DNA of 64,000 nucleotides. Source: Photobacterium profundum (GTDB lineage: Bacteria; Pseudomonadota; Gammaproteobacteria; Enterobacterales; Vibrionaceae). The DNA lies in assembly GCF_003026285.1 (NCBI RefSeq), contig NZ_PYOD01000011.1:62001-126000 (forward strand). Reading direction: 5' to 3'. Shown one piece after another: positions 1 to 7,912 of the stretch (position 1 is the stretch's first letter; each line of letters begins with the position of its first letter). The notes below the pieces were generated by a model. It was not told where the DNA came from. It made no database searches and saw only the letters and a list, made by a program, of their open reading frames with translations. Made by a program: the position numbers and the translations under genes.

Positions 1-1646
1 ACCCTGGTGGTTCAGTACTCGATATTTACGATGCTCTGCATGAGAAGAGTGATATCGAACATGTACTCGTCCGCCATGAGCAAGCCGCTGTACACATGGC
101 TGATGGTTATGCACGTGCTACAGGTGATGTGGGTGTCGTACTTGTTACATCTGGCCCTGGTGCGACGAATGCAATCACGGGTATTGCGACGGCCTACATG
201 GATTCTATCCCTATGGTTGTTTTTTCTGGTCAGGTTATGAGTAATTTGATTGGTAATGATGCCTTCCAAGAGTGTGACATGGTGGGTATTTCTCGCCCTG
301 TTGTTAAGCACAGCTTCTTAGTTAAAAAAGCTGAAGATATCCCTGAGATTATCAAAAAAGCTTTTTATATCGCCTCTAGCGGCCGCCCTGGTCCTGTTGT
401 TATCGATATTCCTAAAGATATGCTGAATCCAGCTGAAACCTTCCCTTATCAATACCCAGAATCGATTGCAATGCGTTCGTATAATCCAACAACGCAAGGG
501 CACAAAGGTCAGATTAAACGTGGTCTAAAAGCATTACTATCTGCGAAGAAACCTGTTCTGTACGTCGGTGGTGGTGCTGTTATCTCTGAGTGTGAACAAC
601 AAATCTTAAAATTAGCTGAATCGTTGAATCTTCCGGTGGTTAATACATTAATGGGGTTGGGTGCATTCCCAGGCACACATAAAAATTGTCTTGGTATGTT
701 AGGCATGCACGGCACATATGAAGCTAATATGGCGATGCATAATGCAGATTTGATCTTTGGTATTGGTGTTCGTTTTGATGATCGAACAACGAACAATGTT
801 GAAAAATATTGTCCTAATGCCACGATCATGCACATCGATATCGACCCATCTTCTATCTCAAAAACAATTGCGGTGGATATCCCAATTGTTGGTTCTGCTG
901 AAACGGTTCTAAATTGCATGCTAAAAATGCTCGATGAGCAAGAGAGCAGTAATGATCAAGAGGCAATTGCAGGTTGGTGGGCTGATCTGGAATCATGGCG
1001 CTCACGTAAGTGTTTAAGCTATGAGACTAATAATGAGCGTATTAAGCCTCAACAGGTCATCGAATCGCTTTATAAGCTAACCAATGGTGACGCTTACGTT
1101 GCTTCTGATGTTGGTCAGCACCAGATGTTTGCTGCATTGTATTATCCTTTTGATAAACCACGTCGTTGGATTAATTCAGGCGGTCTTGGCACCATGGGAT
1201 TTGGTCTTCCTGCTGCCATGGGGGTAAAATTTGCCTTACCTGATGCAGAGGTCGTTTGTGTGACTGGTGACGGCAGTATTCAAATGAATATTCAAGAGTT
1301 ATCAACGGCACTTCAGTACGATATTCCGGTTAAAATTATCAACCTAAATAACCGCTTCCTTGGTATGGTGAAGCAGTGGCAAGATATGATTTATCAAGGT
1401 CGCCACTCACATTCGTACATGGATTCAGTGCCTGATTTTGCAGCAATCGCCGAAGCTTATGGACATGTTGGTGTACGTATTTCAGATCCAGCAAAACTGG
1501 ATAGCGAGCTGGAAAAAGCGCTAGCCATGAAAGATAAGTTGGTGTTTGTTGATATTAGTATTGATGAAACCGAGCATGTATACCCAATGTTGATCCGTGG
1601 TGGTTCAATGAGCGAAATGTGGTTAAGCAAAACGGAGAGAACATAA
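1..1646 (+). CDS. ilvI: Acetolactate synthase III large subunit (5' truncated by window)
   Basis: Catalytic subunit of acetohydroxyacid synthase, which joins two pyruvates, or pyruvate and 2-oxobutyrate, in the first common step of valine, leucine and isoleucine synthesis (cytoplasm, with FAD, ThDP and Mg). The first complete codon is at position 3 and the visible protein is 547 residues against about 574 in E. coli IlvI, so roughly 26 N-terminal residues are missing. Near the start a PGG motif precedes RHEQAAVHMADG, which holds the conserved ThDP-activating glutamate. The ThDP-binding motif runs from GDGSIQMN to NLNN, and the C-terminus ends in SKTERT as in E. coli. Its TAA stop shares one base with the ATG of ilvH, implying translational coupling. 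The start codon and any leader attenuator lie outside the window. Confidence 0.97.
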   Translation, partial: PGGSVLDIYDALHEKSDIEHVLVRHEQAAVHMADGYARATGDVGVVLVTSGPGATNAITGIATAYMDSIPMVVFSGQVMSNLIGNDAFQECDMVGISRPVVKHSFLVKKAEDIPEIIKKAFYIASSGRPGPVVIDIPKDMLNPAETFPYQYPESIAMRSYNPTTQGHKGQIKRGLKALLSAKKPVLYVGGGAVISECEQQILKLAESLNLPVVNTLMGLGAFPGTHKNCLGMLGMHGTYEANMAMHNADLIFGIGVRFDDRTTNNVEKYCPNATIMHIDIDPSSISKTIAVDIPIVGSAETVLNCMLKMLDEQESSNDQEAIAGWWADLESWRSRKCLSYETNNERIKPQQVIESLYKLTNGDAYVASDVGQHQMFAALYYPFDKPRRWINSGGLGTMGFGLPAAMGVKFALPDAEVVCVTGDGSIQMNIQELSTALQYDIPVKIINLNNRFLGMVKQWQDMIYQGRHSHSYMDSVPDFAAIAEAYGHVGVRISDPAKLDSELEKALAMKDKLVFVDISIDETEHVYPMLIRGGSMSEMWLSKTERT

Positions 1647-2143
1647 TGCGCAGAATTATATCGGTATTACTAGAAAATGAACCCGGCGCACTTTCTCGAG
1701 TTGTCGGCCTGTTCTCTCAGCGCGGCTATAACATTGAAACACTGACTGTTGCGCCGACAGACGATTCAACATTATCACGTTTAAACATTACGACTCATGT
1801 TGAAGATGATGCTGTTTATGAACAAATTGAGAAGCAATTACATAAGCTCATTGATATTTTGAAAGTGAGTAATGTCACCGAAGCTGAACATTTAGAGCGA
1901 GAGCTAATGTTAGTTAAGGTGAAAGCGAGTGGCTTTGCCCGTGCTGAAGTGAAACGTACTGCAGATATCTTTCGAGGTCAAATCGTTGATGTTACAAGCC
2001 AGATTTACACGATTCAACTTGCAGGTACGAGTGAAAAGTTAGATGCATTCATTGCTGCGGTAAGCGAGGCTACAGATATTGTTGAAGTCGCACGGAGTGG
2101 TGTTGTCGGTCTTGCTCGTGGAGAGCGCGCACTAAAAGCGTAA
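1646..2143 (+). CDS. ilvH: Acetolactate synthase III regulatory (small) subunit
   Basis: Regulatory subunit that activates IlvI and gives valine feedback inhibition. The protein is 165 residues (E. coli IlvH 163). The N-terminal ACT domain is clear: MRRIISVLLENEPGALSRV is followed by FSQRGYNIETL at about residues 20-30. A C-terminal IlvH domain fills the second half. I chose the ATG at 1646 rather than an upstream in-frame ATG at 1619, because 1646 matches the family N-terminus and has a GGAGAG ribosome-binding site at about 1634. The upstream start would lie deep inside ilvI. A strong terminator follows within 20 bases. Confidence 0.97.
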   Translation: MRRIISVLLENEPGALSRVVGLFSQRGYNIETLTVAPTDDSTLSRLNITTHVEDDAVYEQIEKQLHKLIDILKVSNVTEAEHLERELMLVKVKASGFARAEVKRTADIFRGQIVDVTSQIYTIQLAGTSEKLDAFIAAVSEATDIVEVARSGVVGLARGERALKA

Positions 2144-2162
2144 CATTAAATAAGGCATACTA

Positions 2163-2205
2163 AATAAGCTCGATGTAGGTAAATCCTATATCGGGCTTAT
2201 TTTTT
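2163..2205 (+). terminator. Terminator of ilvIH
   Basis: Inverted repeat with 17-base arms (2163-2179 and 2184-2200; two non-pairing or wobble positions) and a four-base loop, followed by a run of six T. It lies 20 bases after the ilvH stop. Confidence 0.85.
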
Positions 2206-2289
2206 GCCTGTCATTAATCGCCATCAGGGAGAGTAAGTTTCTATCGTTAATAAATAGTGATACTGATACAAACAGTGCTCAAAGTACGC

Positions 2290-2311
2290 CTATTAGACTA
2301 AAGTCTAATAG
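2290..2311. promoter_or_regulatory. Perfect 22-bp palindrome, candidate operator
   Basis: Ten-base arms CTATTAGACT and AGTCTAATAG are separated by AA. There is no T run, so it is not a terminator. It sits about 100 bases upstream of the small membrane ORF at 2414 and beyond the ilvIH terminator, which is where an operator for that ORF would lie. Which protein binds it, if any, is unknown. Confidence 0.4.
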
Positions 2312-2413
2312 TGACTCTGTATTGGTTAAATCTTGATACTCAATGTCTATAGCTATGTATGGAATGCAGAGAAGTTAGTGGAAAGGATTCTTGCTTATAG
2401 AGGAGGATTGATA

Positions 2414-2545
2414 ATGGTAAACAAATTTCTAGTGCGATTTATGAGCCTGTGTTTATTGATACTTGGGTTTAAGGTGAGTGCTATTTACTTTCTACTCGCG
2501 GTACTTTTATTGAATACGCATCATAAGGAAATGTTTGGCTGGTAG
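2414..2545 (+). CDS. Small predicted single-span membrane protein (43 aa)
   Basis: I do not recognise this gene. It encodes 43 residues beginning MVNKFLVRFM, with one long hydrophobic stretch (about residues 9-36) and a charged HHKEM tail near the C-terminus. The support for translation is the ribosome-binding site: a full AGGAGG at 2401-2406, seven bases before the ATG. A longer in-frame reading from 2333 lacks such a site and adds a non-hydrophobic extension. It is a stand-alone unit, between the ilvIH terminator and palindrome upstream and its own hairpin terminator 42 bases downstream. The composition fits a small inner-membrane protein, but function cannot be inferred. It could also be a chance frame with a good Shine-Dalgarno. 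Confidence 0.55.
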   Translation: MVNKFLVRFMSLCLLILGFKVSAIYFLLAVLLLNTHHKEMFGW

Positions 2546-2587
2546 CTTATGTAATGTATGTGACGGTGATGAGTTCGGTTGCAGAAC

Positions 2588-2614
2588 GCTCGATCATGGA
2601 GATCGAGCTTTTTC
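2588..2614 (+). terminator. Terminator after the 43-aa ORF
   Basis: Perfect 8-base stem GCTCGATC/GATCGAGC with a five-base loop and a following TTTTTCT. It closes the short transcription unit containing the 43-aa ORF and separates it from the convergent GntR gene. Confidence 0.8.
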
Positions 2615-2646
2615 TATCGGTATTAGCTAAATGGCAATCGATATGA

Positions 2647-3300
2647 TTAGATGTATGCCTTAATGATTTCGACCGCTCGCTTAAAATGATTATTAAGTAA
2701 ATCGAGAGCCCGTTGTGTATCTCGCCCTAGCACAGCTTTCATCATTGCGTCATGTTCACCATTATCATGATAACGTTCTTCATAGTGGCGGTTGCGGCTT
2801 ACCCAAACGTGACGGTAACGTTCAATCTGCTCATAAACTTCACGATATAGTTCCAGCATTACCGGTGATTGGCTACCCGCAAGTAAAGCGAGGTGAAATT
2901 CGCTGTGTCGATCTTCCCACTCCGTAAAATCAACGTCTGATGCCGCAGGATTTATTTTGCTTAACTTGTGATAGGTCGTGAGAATATTGAGTTCCCACGC
3001 CTCGTCGCCATTGATGATTGCTCGTTCTAATAATACGCGAGATAAAATCAGGTTAGTCTCAAACAGATCTTCAAGTTCATCTACCGAAATTGGTGCAACC
3101 CAGCAGCCTTTTTGAGGGGCGAATTTGACGTATTTTTTCCATGATAATTGAACCAGCGCTTCGCGAATGGGTGAGGCTCCGACGTTATAGCGTGTTTTTA
3201 AGTCGGCAACGACAAGCTTTTGGCCCGGAGAAAGCTCTCCAAGCAGAATATCTTGTCGTATAACTTCCATAATCTTATTAGTCAAAGTAGGGCTAGACAC
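2647..3300 (-). CDS. GntR-family (FadR/FCD subgroup) transcriptional regulator, CsiR-like
   Basis: DNA-binding regulator of 217 residues. Residues about 5-72 form a winged helix of the GntR family (QDILLGELSPGQKL, then GASPIREALVQL). Residues about 75-210 form an all-helical FCD ligand-binding domain, with the spaced histidines of metal-binding members (DRHSEFH, GEHDAMM, NNHFKRA). By eye it most resembles E. coli CsiR (GabC), a regulator of 4-aminobutyrate use, but no gab genes lie nearby, so the ligand and targets are unknown. It is transcribed alone, convergent with the small ORF and in the same direction as pykF, about 340 bases away. FadR-type regulators often control adjacent genes, but here the only neighbour is pykF, on the far side of that gene's terminator. 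Confidence 0.85.
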   Translation of the reverse strand: MSSPTLTNKIMEVIRQDILLGELSPGQKLVVADLKTRYNVGASPIREALVQLSWKKYVKFAPQKGCWVAPISVDELEDLFETNLILSRVLLERAIINGDEAWELNILTTYHKLSKINPAASDVDFTEWEDRHSEFHLALLAGSQSPVMLELYREVYEQIERYRHVWVSRNRHYEERYHDNGEHDAMMKAVLGRDTQRALDLLNNHFKRAVEIIKAYI

Positions 3301-3594
3301 TAAATTCCTCTCATTTTTATTGTTATTCCCTAATGCTAAGTATGAGCTTTCATTTGCATAGGATATTTCGATGAATATTAGTCAGCAAGAAAGTATTACT
3401 TATTAGGCTAGTCGCTCTGATGGAAATTGTAATACCAGCGAGTGACAATTTATACCCTAGGAGTATCTACTTGTTATTAAGTATACGATTTATGAGGTTA
3501 GGGTGCGATATAGAAAAGATGAATTTGTGAGTAAATGCGGATAGAGAGGATAGAAAAAAGTGTGAGTATTCGATTCGTTATAAGTATTCAGATA
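3301..3594. other. Intergenic region between the GntR gene and pykF 3' end
   Basis: About 300 bases without a convincing gene. It should hold the GntR promoter (read on the minus strand) and ends at the pykF terminator. I see AT-rich sequence but no clear -35/-10 pair and no repeat. Confidence 0.5.
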
Positions 3595-3619
3595 CAAAAA
3601 TGGGAGCCGAAGCTCCCAT
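3595..3619 (-). terminator. Terminator of pykF
   Basis: Stem TGGGAGC/GCTCCCA (3601-3607 and 3612-3618) with a four-base loop. On the minus strand it is followed by ATTTTTGT. It begins 21 bases past the pykF stop. Confidence 0.85.
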
Positions 3620-3639
3620 TTTAAAACTCAGTATACGAC

Positions 3640-5052
3640 TTAAAGTACGTGTACAGAAGCTGTGTTAGTTGTACCAGAAGGAACTAGTGCGCCAGATACC
3701 ATAACAACGATATCGCCTTTAGCGCCAAGACCAGTTTCTAGCGCGATTTCTTTACCGCGAGTGTAGAATGCATCAGTGCTGTCGATAGCATCAACAACGA
3801 TAGGTGTAACACCTTTCGTTAGACAAAGCTGAGCAGCTGTTTTCTGGTTTGTTGTAATTGCAATGATTTTTGCAGTTGGGAAGTACTTACGTACAGAGCG
3901 TGCAGATTTACCAGCTTCAGTCGCAACAACAATTAGAGGAGCATTTAGCTTCTCTGAAGTGTCTACTGCGCCTTTACATACCGCTTCAGTAATACGTAGA
4001 CGAGAGCTGTCTAGACGAGAACCTAATTCTGCTTTTAACGCTGAATCTGTACGGTTACAGATTTGAGCCATGATAGTTACAGCTTCAATTGGGTATTTAC
4101 CCTTAGCTGATTCACCTGAAAGCATTACTGCATCAGTACCATCCATGATTGCGTTAGCAACGTCACCCGCTTCTGCGCGAGTTGGACGTGGGTTCTTAAT
4201 CATTGAATCAAGCATTTGAGTTGCAGTGATAACAACTTTACGTGCGCGATTACATTTCTCGATCATCATCTTCTGAGCAAAGATAACTTCTTCTACTGGG
4301 ATTTCAACACCAAGGTCGCCACGAGCAACCATGATACCGTCAGAAGCTTCTAGGATAGAGTCAAAGTTATCAACGCCTTCCTGGTTTTCGATTTTAGAGA
4401 TGATTTGAATCTTCTCGCCACCGTTAGCAGTAAGTAGAGCACGGATTTCTTTAACATCTTCTTCTTTACGAATGAAAGATGCAGCAACGAAATCAACGCC
4501 TTGCTCACAACCGAATACTAAGTCTGCTTTATCTTTTTCAGAAAGAGCAGGAAGCTTTACAGAAACGCCTGGTAGGTTAACACCTTTGTTTTCACCAAGG
4601 TCACCGTTGTTAAGTACTTTACACTTAACTTCAGTTTCAGTTGTTTCTAGTACTTCCATTTCGATAAGACCATCATCAACAAGGATGATGTTACCTTTAG
4701 TAAGGTCTTTAGCGAAACCTGGGTAAGTTACTGCAACGCGGTCTTGGTTACCAACAACTGTAATATCAGTTGTGAATGTGAATTCTTGACCAGCAACTAG
4801 AGCGAAATCTTCGCCATTTTCTAGTTTGATAGTACGAATTTCAGGACCTTTAGTATCTAGCAAAATTGCTAGAGGCTGAGCAGATGCAGCCATTACTTCA
4901 CGTAGGTTTTCGATACGTTGACCGTGTTCTTCGAAGTTACCGTGAGAGAAGTTTAAACGCATTACGTTCATACCAGCGTTAGCTAGTTTAGTCAGCATTT
5001 CTACAGATTCAGTTTTTGGTCCAATCGTACATACGATCTTGGTCTTTTTCAT
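3640..5052 (-). CDS. pykF: Pyruvate kinase I
   Basis: Glycolytic enzyme transferring phosphate from phosphoenolpyruvate to ADP to give pyruvate and ATP (cytoplasmic tetramer). The length is 470 residues, the same as E. coli PykF. The N-terminus MKKTKIVCTIGPKTES is typical of the type I enzyme, LLDTKGPEIR lies near the A/B domain border, and the catalytic signature IISKIENQEG followed by IMVARGDLGVEIP and TATQMLDSM is intact. The C-terminal domain should carry the fructose-1,6-bisphosphate site. The upstream region is unusually long and contains two perfect palindromes (5225 and 5370), so regulation is probably elaborate. In E. coli pykF is repressed by Cra; I could not identify a convincing Cra site. 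Confidence 0.97.
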   Translation of the reverse strand: MKKTKIVCTIGPKTESVEMLTKLANAGMNVMRLNFSHGNFEEHGQRIENLREVMAASAQPLAILLDTKGPEIRTIKLENGEDFALVAGQEFTFTTDITVVGNQDRVAVTYPGFAKDLTKGNIILVDDGLIEMEVLETTETEVKCKVLNNGDLGENKGVNLPGVSVKLPALSEKDKADLVFGCEQGVDFVAASFIRKEEDVKEIRALLTANGGEKIQIISKIENQEGVDNFDSILEASDGIMVARGDLGVEIPVEEVIFAQKMMIEKCNRARKVVITATQMLDSMIKNPRPTRAEAGDVANAIMDGTDAVMLSGESAKGKYPIEAVTIMAQICNRTDSALKAELGSRLDSSRLRITEAVCKGAVDTSEKLNAPLIVVATEAGKSARSVRKYFPTAKIIAITTNQKTAAQLCLTKGVTPIVVDAIDSTDAFYTRGKEIALETGLGAKGDIVVMVSGALVPSGTTNTASVHVL

Positions 5053-5224
5053 TGAGGACAGTCTCCAGACAATCTTTACCCAAGGGAAATTTAATCACAG
5101 TGTTATACCTGAAAGCGAGGCATCAATAATGTTGAATAATGACCTCAAGTTGAGAGGCTAATCACAAAACTGCGACTTGCTGGCTTTCGACTGCGATGAT
5201 AATACAAAATTTTTACAAAAATAT

Positions 5225-5261
5225 TGCCTTATGAAAGTAAGTTATTCACTTTCATAAGGCA
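5225..5261 (-). promoter_or_regulatory. Long perfect hairpin in pykF leader region
   Basis: Perfect 14-bp arms (5225-5238 and 5248-5261) around a nine-base loop. Read on the minus strand the hairpin is followed by ATATTTTTG, so it could terminate a short minus-strand RNA or act as a leader attenuator about 170 bases before the pykF start. On the plus strand no T run follows. Confidence 0.5.
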
Positions 5262-5369
5262 TCTCTGTTGATCATAAATTGTAATCTTCTCTCTATACTG
5301 TTTCACTTATTGCCTTTATGCTCATAAAGTCAAGTGATAAACAAGTCGCTAGTATAGCAGATTTACTAT

Positions 5370-5392
5370 CAGTTATCACCTTGTGATAACTG
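5370..5392. promoter_or_regulatory. Perfect palindrome upstream of pykF, candidate operator
   Basis: Arms CAGTTATCAC and GTGATAACTG with a three-base centre. The TCAC/GTGA half-sites are in the opposite arrangement to a CRP site. The position, about 320 bases before the pykF ATG, suits an operator near a distal promoter. The binding protein is unknown. Confidence 0.4.
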
Positions 5393-5681
5393 TCATGCTT
5401 TTTGTGTGAATACTTAAAGCAATGTAGGGCAATTATGTATGTTATCAGGAATAAAGTTTTGTCATTCGTCAATTGTTGAGCGGTTTTTCTCTATTTTATG
5501 ACAAACCGCCTTCCTTATTTCGTTACAACGCTGCATTTTTTCGTCATTAAAATTGTTATTAAGACTCAGGGTATCGAAATATTGTTACATATCGATGATT
5601 AGTATGCTGCTGGGGAATACCGTTTTATCGGTTAAATGGCATGGAGAATTGCGAGAGGCTGAAAGCGATTAGCACTAGAAC

Positions 5682-5716
5682 AAAAAAAGCCTGACGAATT
5701 TCTTCATCAGGCTTTT
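5682..5716 (-). terminator. Terminator of tRNA-Ile2
   Basis: On the minus strand the stem AAGCCTGATG/CGTCAGGCTT ends in seven T. It starts seven bases after the encoded CCA of the tRNA. Confidence 0.85.
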
Positions 5717-5722
5717 AGAATT

Positions 5723-5798
5723 TGGTGGCCCCTGTCTGACTTGAACAGACGACCAAGCGATTATGAGTCGCCTGCTCTAACCACTGAGCTAAGGGGCC
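5723..5798 (-). tRNA. ileX: tRNA-Ile2 (anticodon CAT, lysidine-modified in the RNA)
   Basis: A 76-base cloverleaf with encoded CCA. The acceptor stem is GGCCCCT/AGGGGCC and the anticodon loop is CTCATAA, giving CAT. The sequence is nearly that of E. coli ileX (tRNA-Ile2), not initiator or elongator methionine tRNA. In that family TilS converts C34 to lysidine so that AUA is read as isoleucine. E. coli also has ileX beside rpoD, so the linkage is conserved. It is a single gene with its own terminator, downstream of rpoD in the same direction. Confidence 0.95.
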
Positions 5799-5879
5799 AG
5801 TGTGCGAGAGATTATAGGGGATGCTTTCGAGCTTGTCTAGTGAATAAAGCTGATGTTCTGTTTGCTTTTTAGGCAGTTA

Positions 5880-5913
5880 ACACTTTATTTATAAAGGCTT
5901 ATAAATAAAGTGT
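5880..5913. repeat. Perfect 15-bp-arm inverted repeat between rpoD and tRNA-Ile2
   Basis: Arms 5880-5894 and 5899-5913 pair perfectly around a four-base loop. The stem is AT-rich and no T run follows on either strand. It lies about 80-115 bases upstream of the tRNA 5' end and just after the rpoD terminator, so it could be a regulator site for the tRNA promoter, a back-up terminator or a processing structure. Confidence 0.5.
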
Positions 5914-5930
5914 TTCTAATTCACAGTCAT

Positions 5931-5960
5931 AAAAAAAGCGAGCTTATTTGCTCGCTTTTT
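5931..5960 (-). terminator. Terminator of rpoD operon (bidirectional in form)
   Basis: Stem AAGCGAGC/GCTCGCTT with a six-base loop and A and T runs on either side, 22 bases after the rpoD stop. Confidence 0.85.
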
Positions 5961-5981
5961 ATTAACTACCAATGACTAGGA

Positions 5982-7820
5982 TTACTCGTCAAGGAAGCTA
6001 CGTAGCACGTCTGAACGGCTTGGGTGACGAAGTTTACGTAATGCTTTGGCTTCGATTTGACGAATACGCTCACGCGTTACATCGAACTGCTTGCCCACTT
6101 CTTCAAGAGTGTGGTCAGTGTTCATATCGATACCGAAACGCATACGAAGTACTTTCGCTTCACGTGGCGTAAGGCCTGCTAGAACATCGTTAGTTGCCGC
6201 ACGCAAGTTAGTTGCTGTTGCTGCATCCATTGGAAGCTGTAGCGTGTTATCTTCAATGAAGTCGCCTAGGTGTGAATCTTCATCATCACCAATCGGTGTT
6301 TCCATTGAGATTGGCTCTTTCGCAATCTTAAGCACTTTACGGATTTTGTCTTCAGGCATTTGCATGCGCTCAGCCAACTCCTCCGGAATAGGCTCACGAC
6401 CCATTTCCTGTAGCATTTGACGAGAAATACGATTCAATTTGTTGATCGTCTCAATCATGTGCACTGGGATACGGATAGTACGTGCTTGGTCAGCAATCGA
6501 GCGAGTGATCGCCTGACGAATCCACCATGTTGCATAAGTCGAGAACTTATAACCACGACGGTATTCAAATTTATCAACGGCTTTCATCAGACCGATGTTA
6601 CCTTCTTGGATTAGATCCAAGAATTGTAAACCACGGTTGGTGTACTTTTTCGCAATCGAAATAACCAAACGTAAGTTTGCTTCAACCATCTCTTTCTTTG
6701 CTCGGCGCGCTTTTGCTTCACCGATAGACATACGACGGCTGATGTCTTTTATACGCTCAATTGATAAGCCTGTTTCTTTTTCAAGAATACGCAATTTAAG
6801 CGATGAACGACGAAGATCTTCTTCATAGATCTTTAGACGCTCTGCGTATGGCTTGCCAGAGTTTAGTGCTTCATCAATCCAGTCTGGAGATGACTCATTA
6901 CCAGCGAAGAATTTAATGAATGTCTTCTTTGGCATTTTGCTGTTATCAACACACATACGCATGATAAGACGCTCGTTCGTGCGTACTTTATCCATTGAAT
7001 CGCGTAGTGAGCGAACAAGTTTATCAAACTGTTTTGGAATTAAACGGAATTGCTTAAAAATTTCAGAAAGCTCACCTACAGCGACTTCAGTCGTTGCATT
7101 GTGACGACCATGCGTATTGATGGCTAATGCCATTTTTTCGTACGAGTGGCGTAGCTCAAGGAACTTTTCACGAGCAAGTTCTGGATCAATACCAGTGTCT
7201 TCCTCTTCCTCGTCATCTTCGTCTGTTTCTAGATTTTTGTCTTCGTCTGCAAGATCTGTTTCACTTAGCTCTGAACCGATGTGAGTTGCTGTTGGTGCAG
7301 CAGTTTGCTCTTCATTCGGATCAATAAAGCCAGAGATGATGTCAGTAAGACGAAGCTCATCGGCTTCAACTTTATCAAACTGTTCAAGTAAGTAAGAGAT
7401 GGCTGAAGGATATTCTGCTACTGAACACTGAACTTGGTTGATACCATCTTCAATGCGTTTTGCGATATCAATTTCGCCTTCACGAGTCAGTAGTTCTACT
7501 GTACCCATTTCACGCATGTACATACGTACGGGATCAGTAGTACGACCGATCTCGCTTTCTACGCTAGATAATGCCTGAGCCGCCGCTTCAATAGCGTCTT
7601 CATCTGTATTATCTTCTGTCATCATGATTTCATCGGCATCAGGTGCGGTTTCCACAACTTTGATGCCCATGTCATTGATCATTTGGATAATGTCTTCAAC
7701 CTGATCGGAGTCTACGATATCTTCCGGTAGGTGATCATTTACTTCGGCGTAGGTCAGATAGCCTTGCTCTTTGCCTTTAGCGACAAGTAACTTTAGCTGA
7801 GACTGCGGATTTTGCTCCAT
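5982..7820 (-). CDS. rpoD: RNA polymerase primary sigma factor sigma-70
   Basis: Housekeeping sigma factor directing RNA polymerase core to -35/-10 promoters. The length is 612 residues (E. coli 613). All regions are visible: N-terminal sigma 1.1 (about 1-80); region 1.2 around RTTDPVRMYMREMG; an acidic stretch DEDDEEEEDTG in the non-conserved region; region 2 with GLQFLDLIQEGNIGLMKAVDKF and YKFSTYATWWIRQAI, which contacts the -10 element; region 3; and region 4.2 with TLEEVGKQFDVTRERIRQIE, which recognises -35. It is the last gene of the rpsU-yqeY-dnaG-rpoD operon, 92 bases after dnaG. In E. coli this operon supplies primer synthesis, translation and transcription initiation together. The gap before rpoD may hold a heat-shock promoter as in E. 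coli, but I cannot identify one with confidence. Confidence 0.98.
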   Translation of the reverse strand: MEQNPQSQLKLLVAKGKEQGYLTYAEVNDHLPEDIVDSDQVEDIIQMINDMGIKVVETAPDADEIMMTEDNTDEDAIEAAAQALSSVESEIGRTTDPVRMYMREMGTVELLTREGEIDIAKRIEDGINQVQCSVAEYPSAISYLLEQFDKVEADELRLTDIISGFIDPNEEQTAAPTATHIGSELSETDLADEDKNLETDEDDEEEEDTGIDPELAREKFLELRHSYEKMALAINTHGRHNATTEVAVGELSEIFKQFRLIPKQFDKLVRSLRDSMDKVRTNERLIMRMCVDNSKMPKKTFIKFFAGNESSPDWIDEALNSGKPYAERLKIYEEDLRRSSLKLRILEKETGLSIERIKDISRRMSIGEAKARRAKKEMVEANLRLVISIAKKYTNRGLQFLDLIQEGNIGLMKAVDKFEYRRGYKFSTYATWWIRQAITRSIADQARTIRIPVHMIETINKLNRISRQMLQEMGREPIPEELAERMQMPEDKIRKVLKIAKEPISMETPIGDDEDSHLGDFIEDNTLQLPMDAATATNLRAATNDVLAGLTPREAKVLRMRFGIDMNTDHTLEEVGKQFDVTRERIRQIEAKALRKLRHPSRSDVLRSFLDE

Positions 7821-7912
7821 AGACGGTATCCAACTTCGGGTCTGAGTGAGAATTTAGTATGCTGAAATGCAAACCATTAATTATAACAAATTTCTTAATT
7901 GTTGACTACATA

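Larger units (their letters stand above)
5053..5681. other. Long non-coding region upstream of pykF
   Basis: About 630 bases between the pykF start and the terminator of the tRNA gene, with no plausible coding frame. It holds the perfect 14-bp-arm inverted repeat at 5225-5261 and the 10-bp-arm palindrome at 5370-5392. The pykF promoter must be here. The 5400-5680 part is AT-rich with no further recognised structure. Confidence 0.6.

Noticed and set aside
509..919. 136-codon minus-strand ORF opposite ilvI
   Set aside because: Antisense shadow of a well conserved gene; composition follows the ilvI codon pattern.
5080..5210. Cra (FruR) site upstream of pykF
   Set aside because: CTGAAAGCG and GCTGGCTTTCG fragments resemble parts of the Cra consensus but no full site was found.
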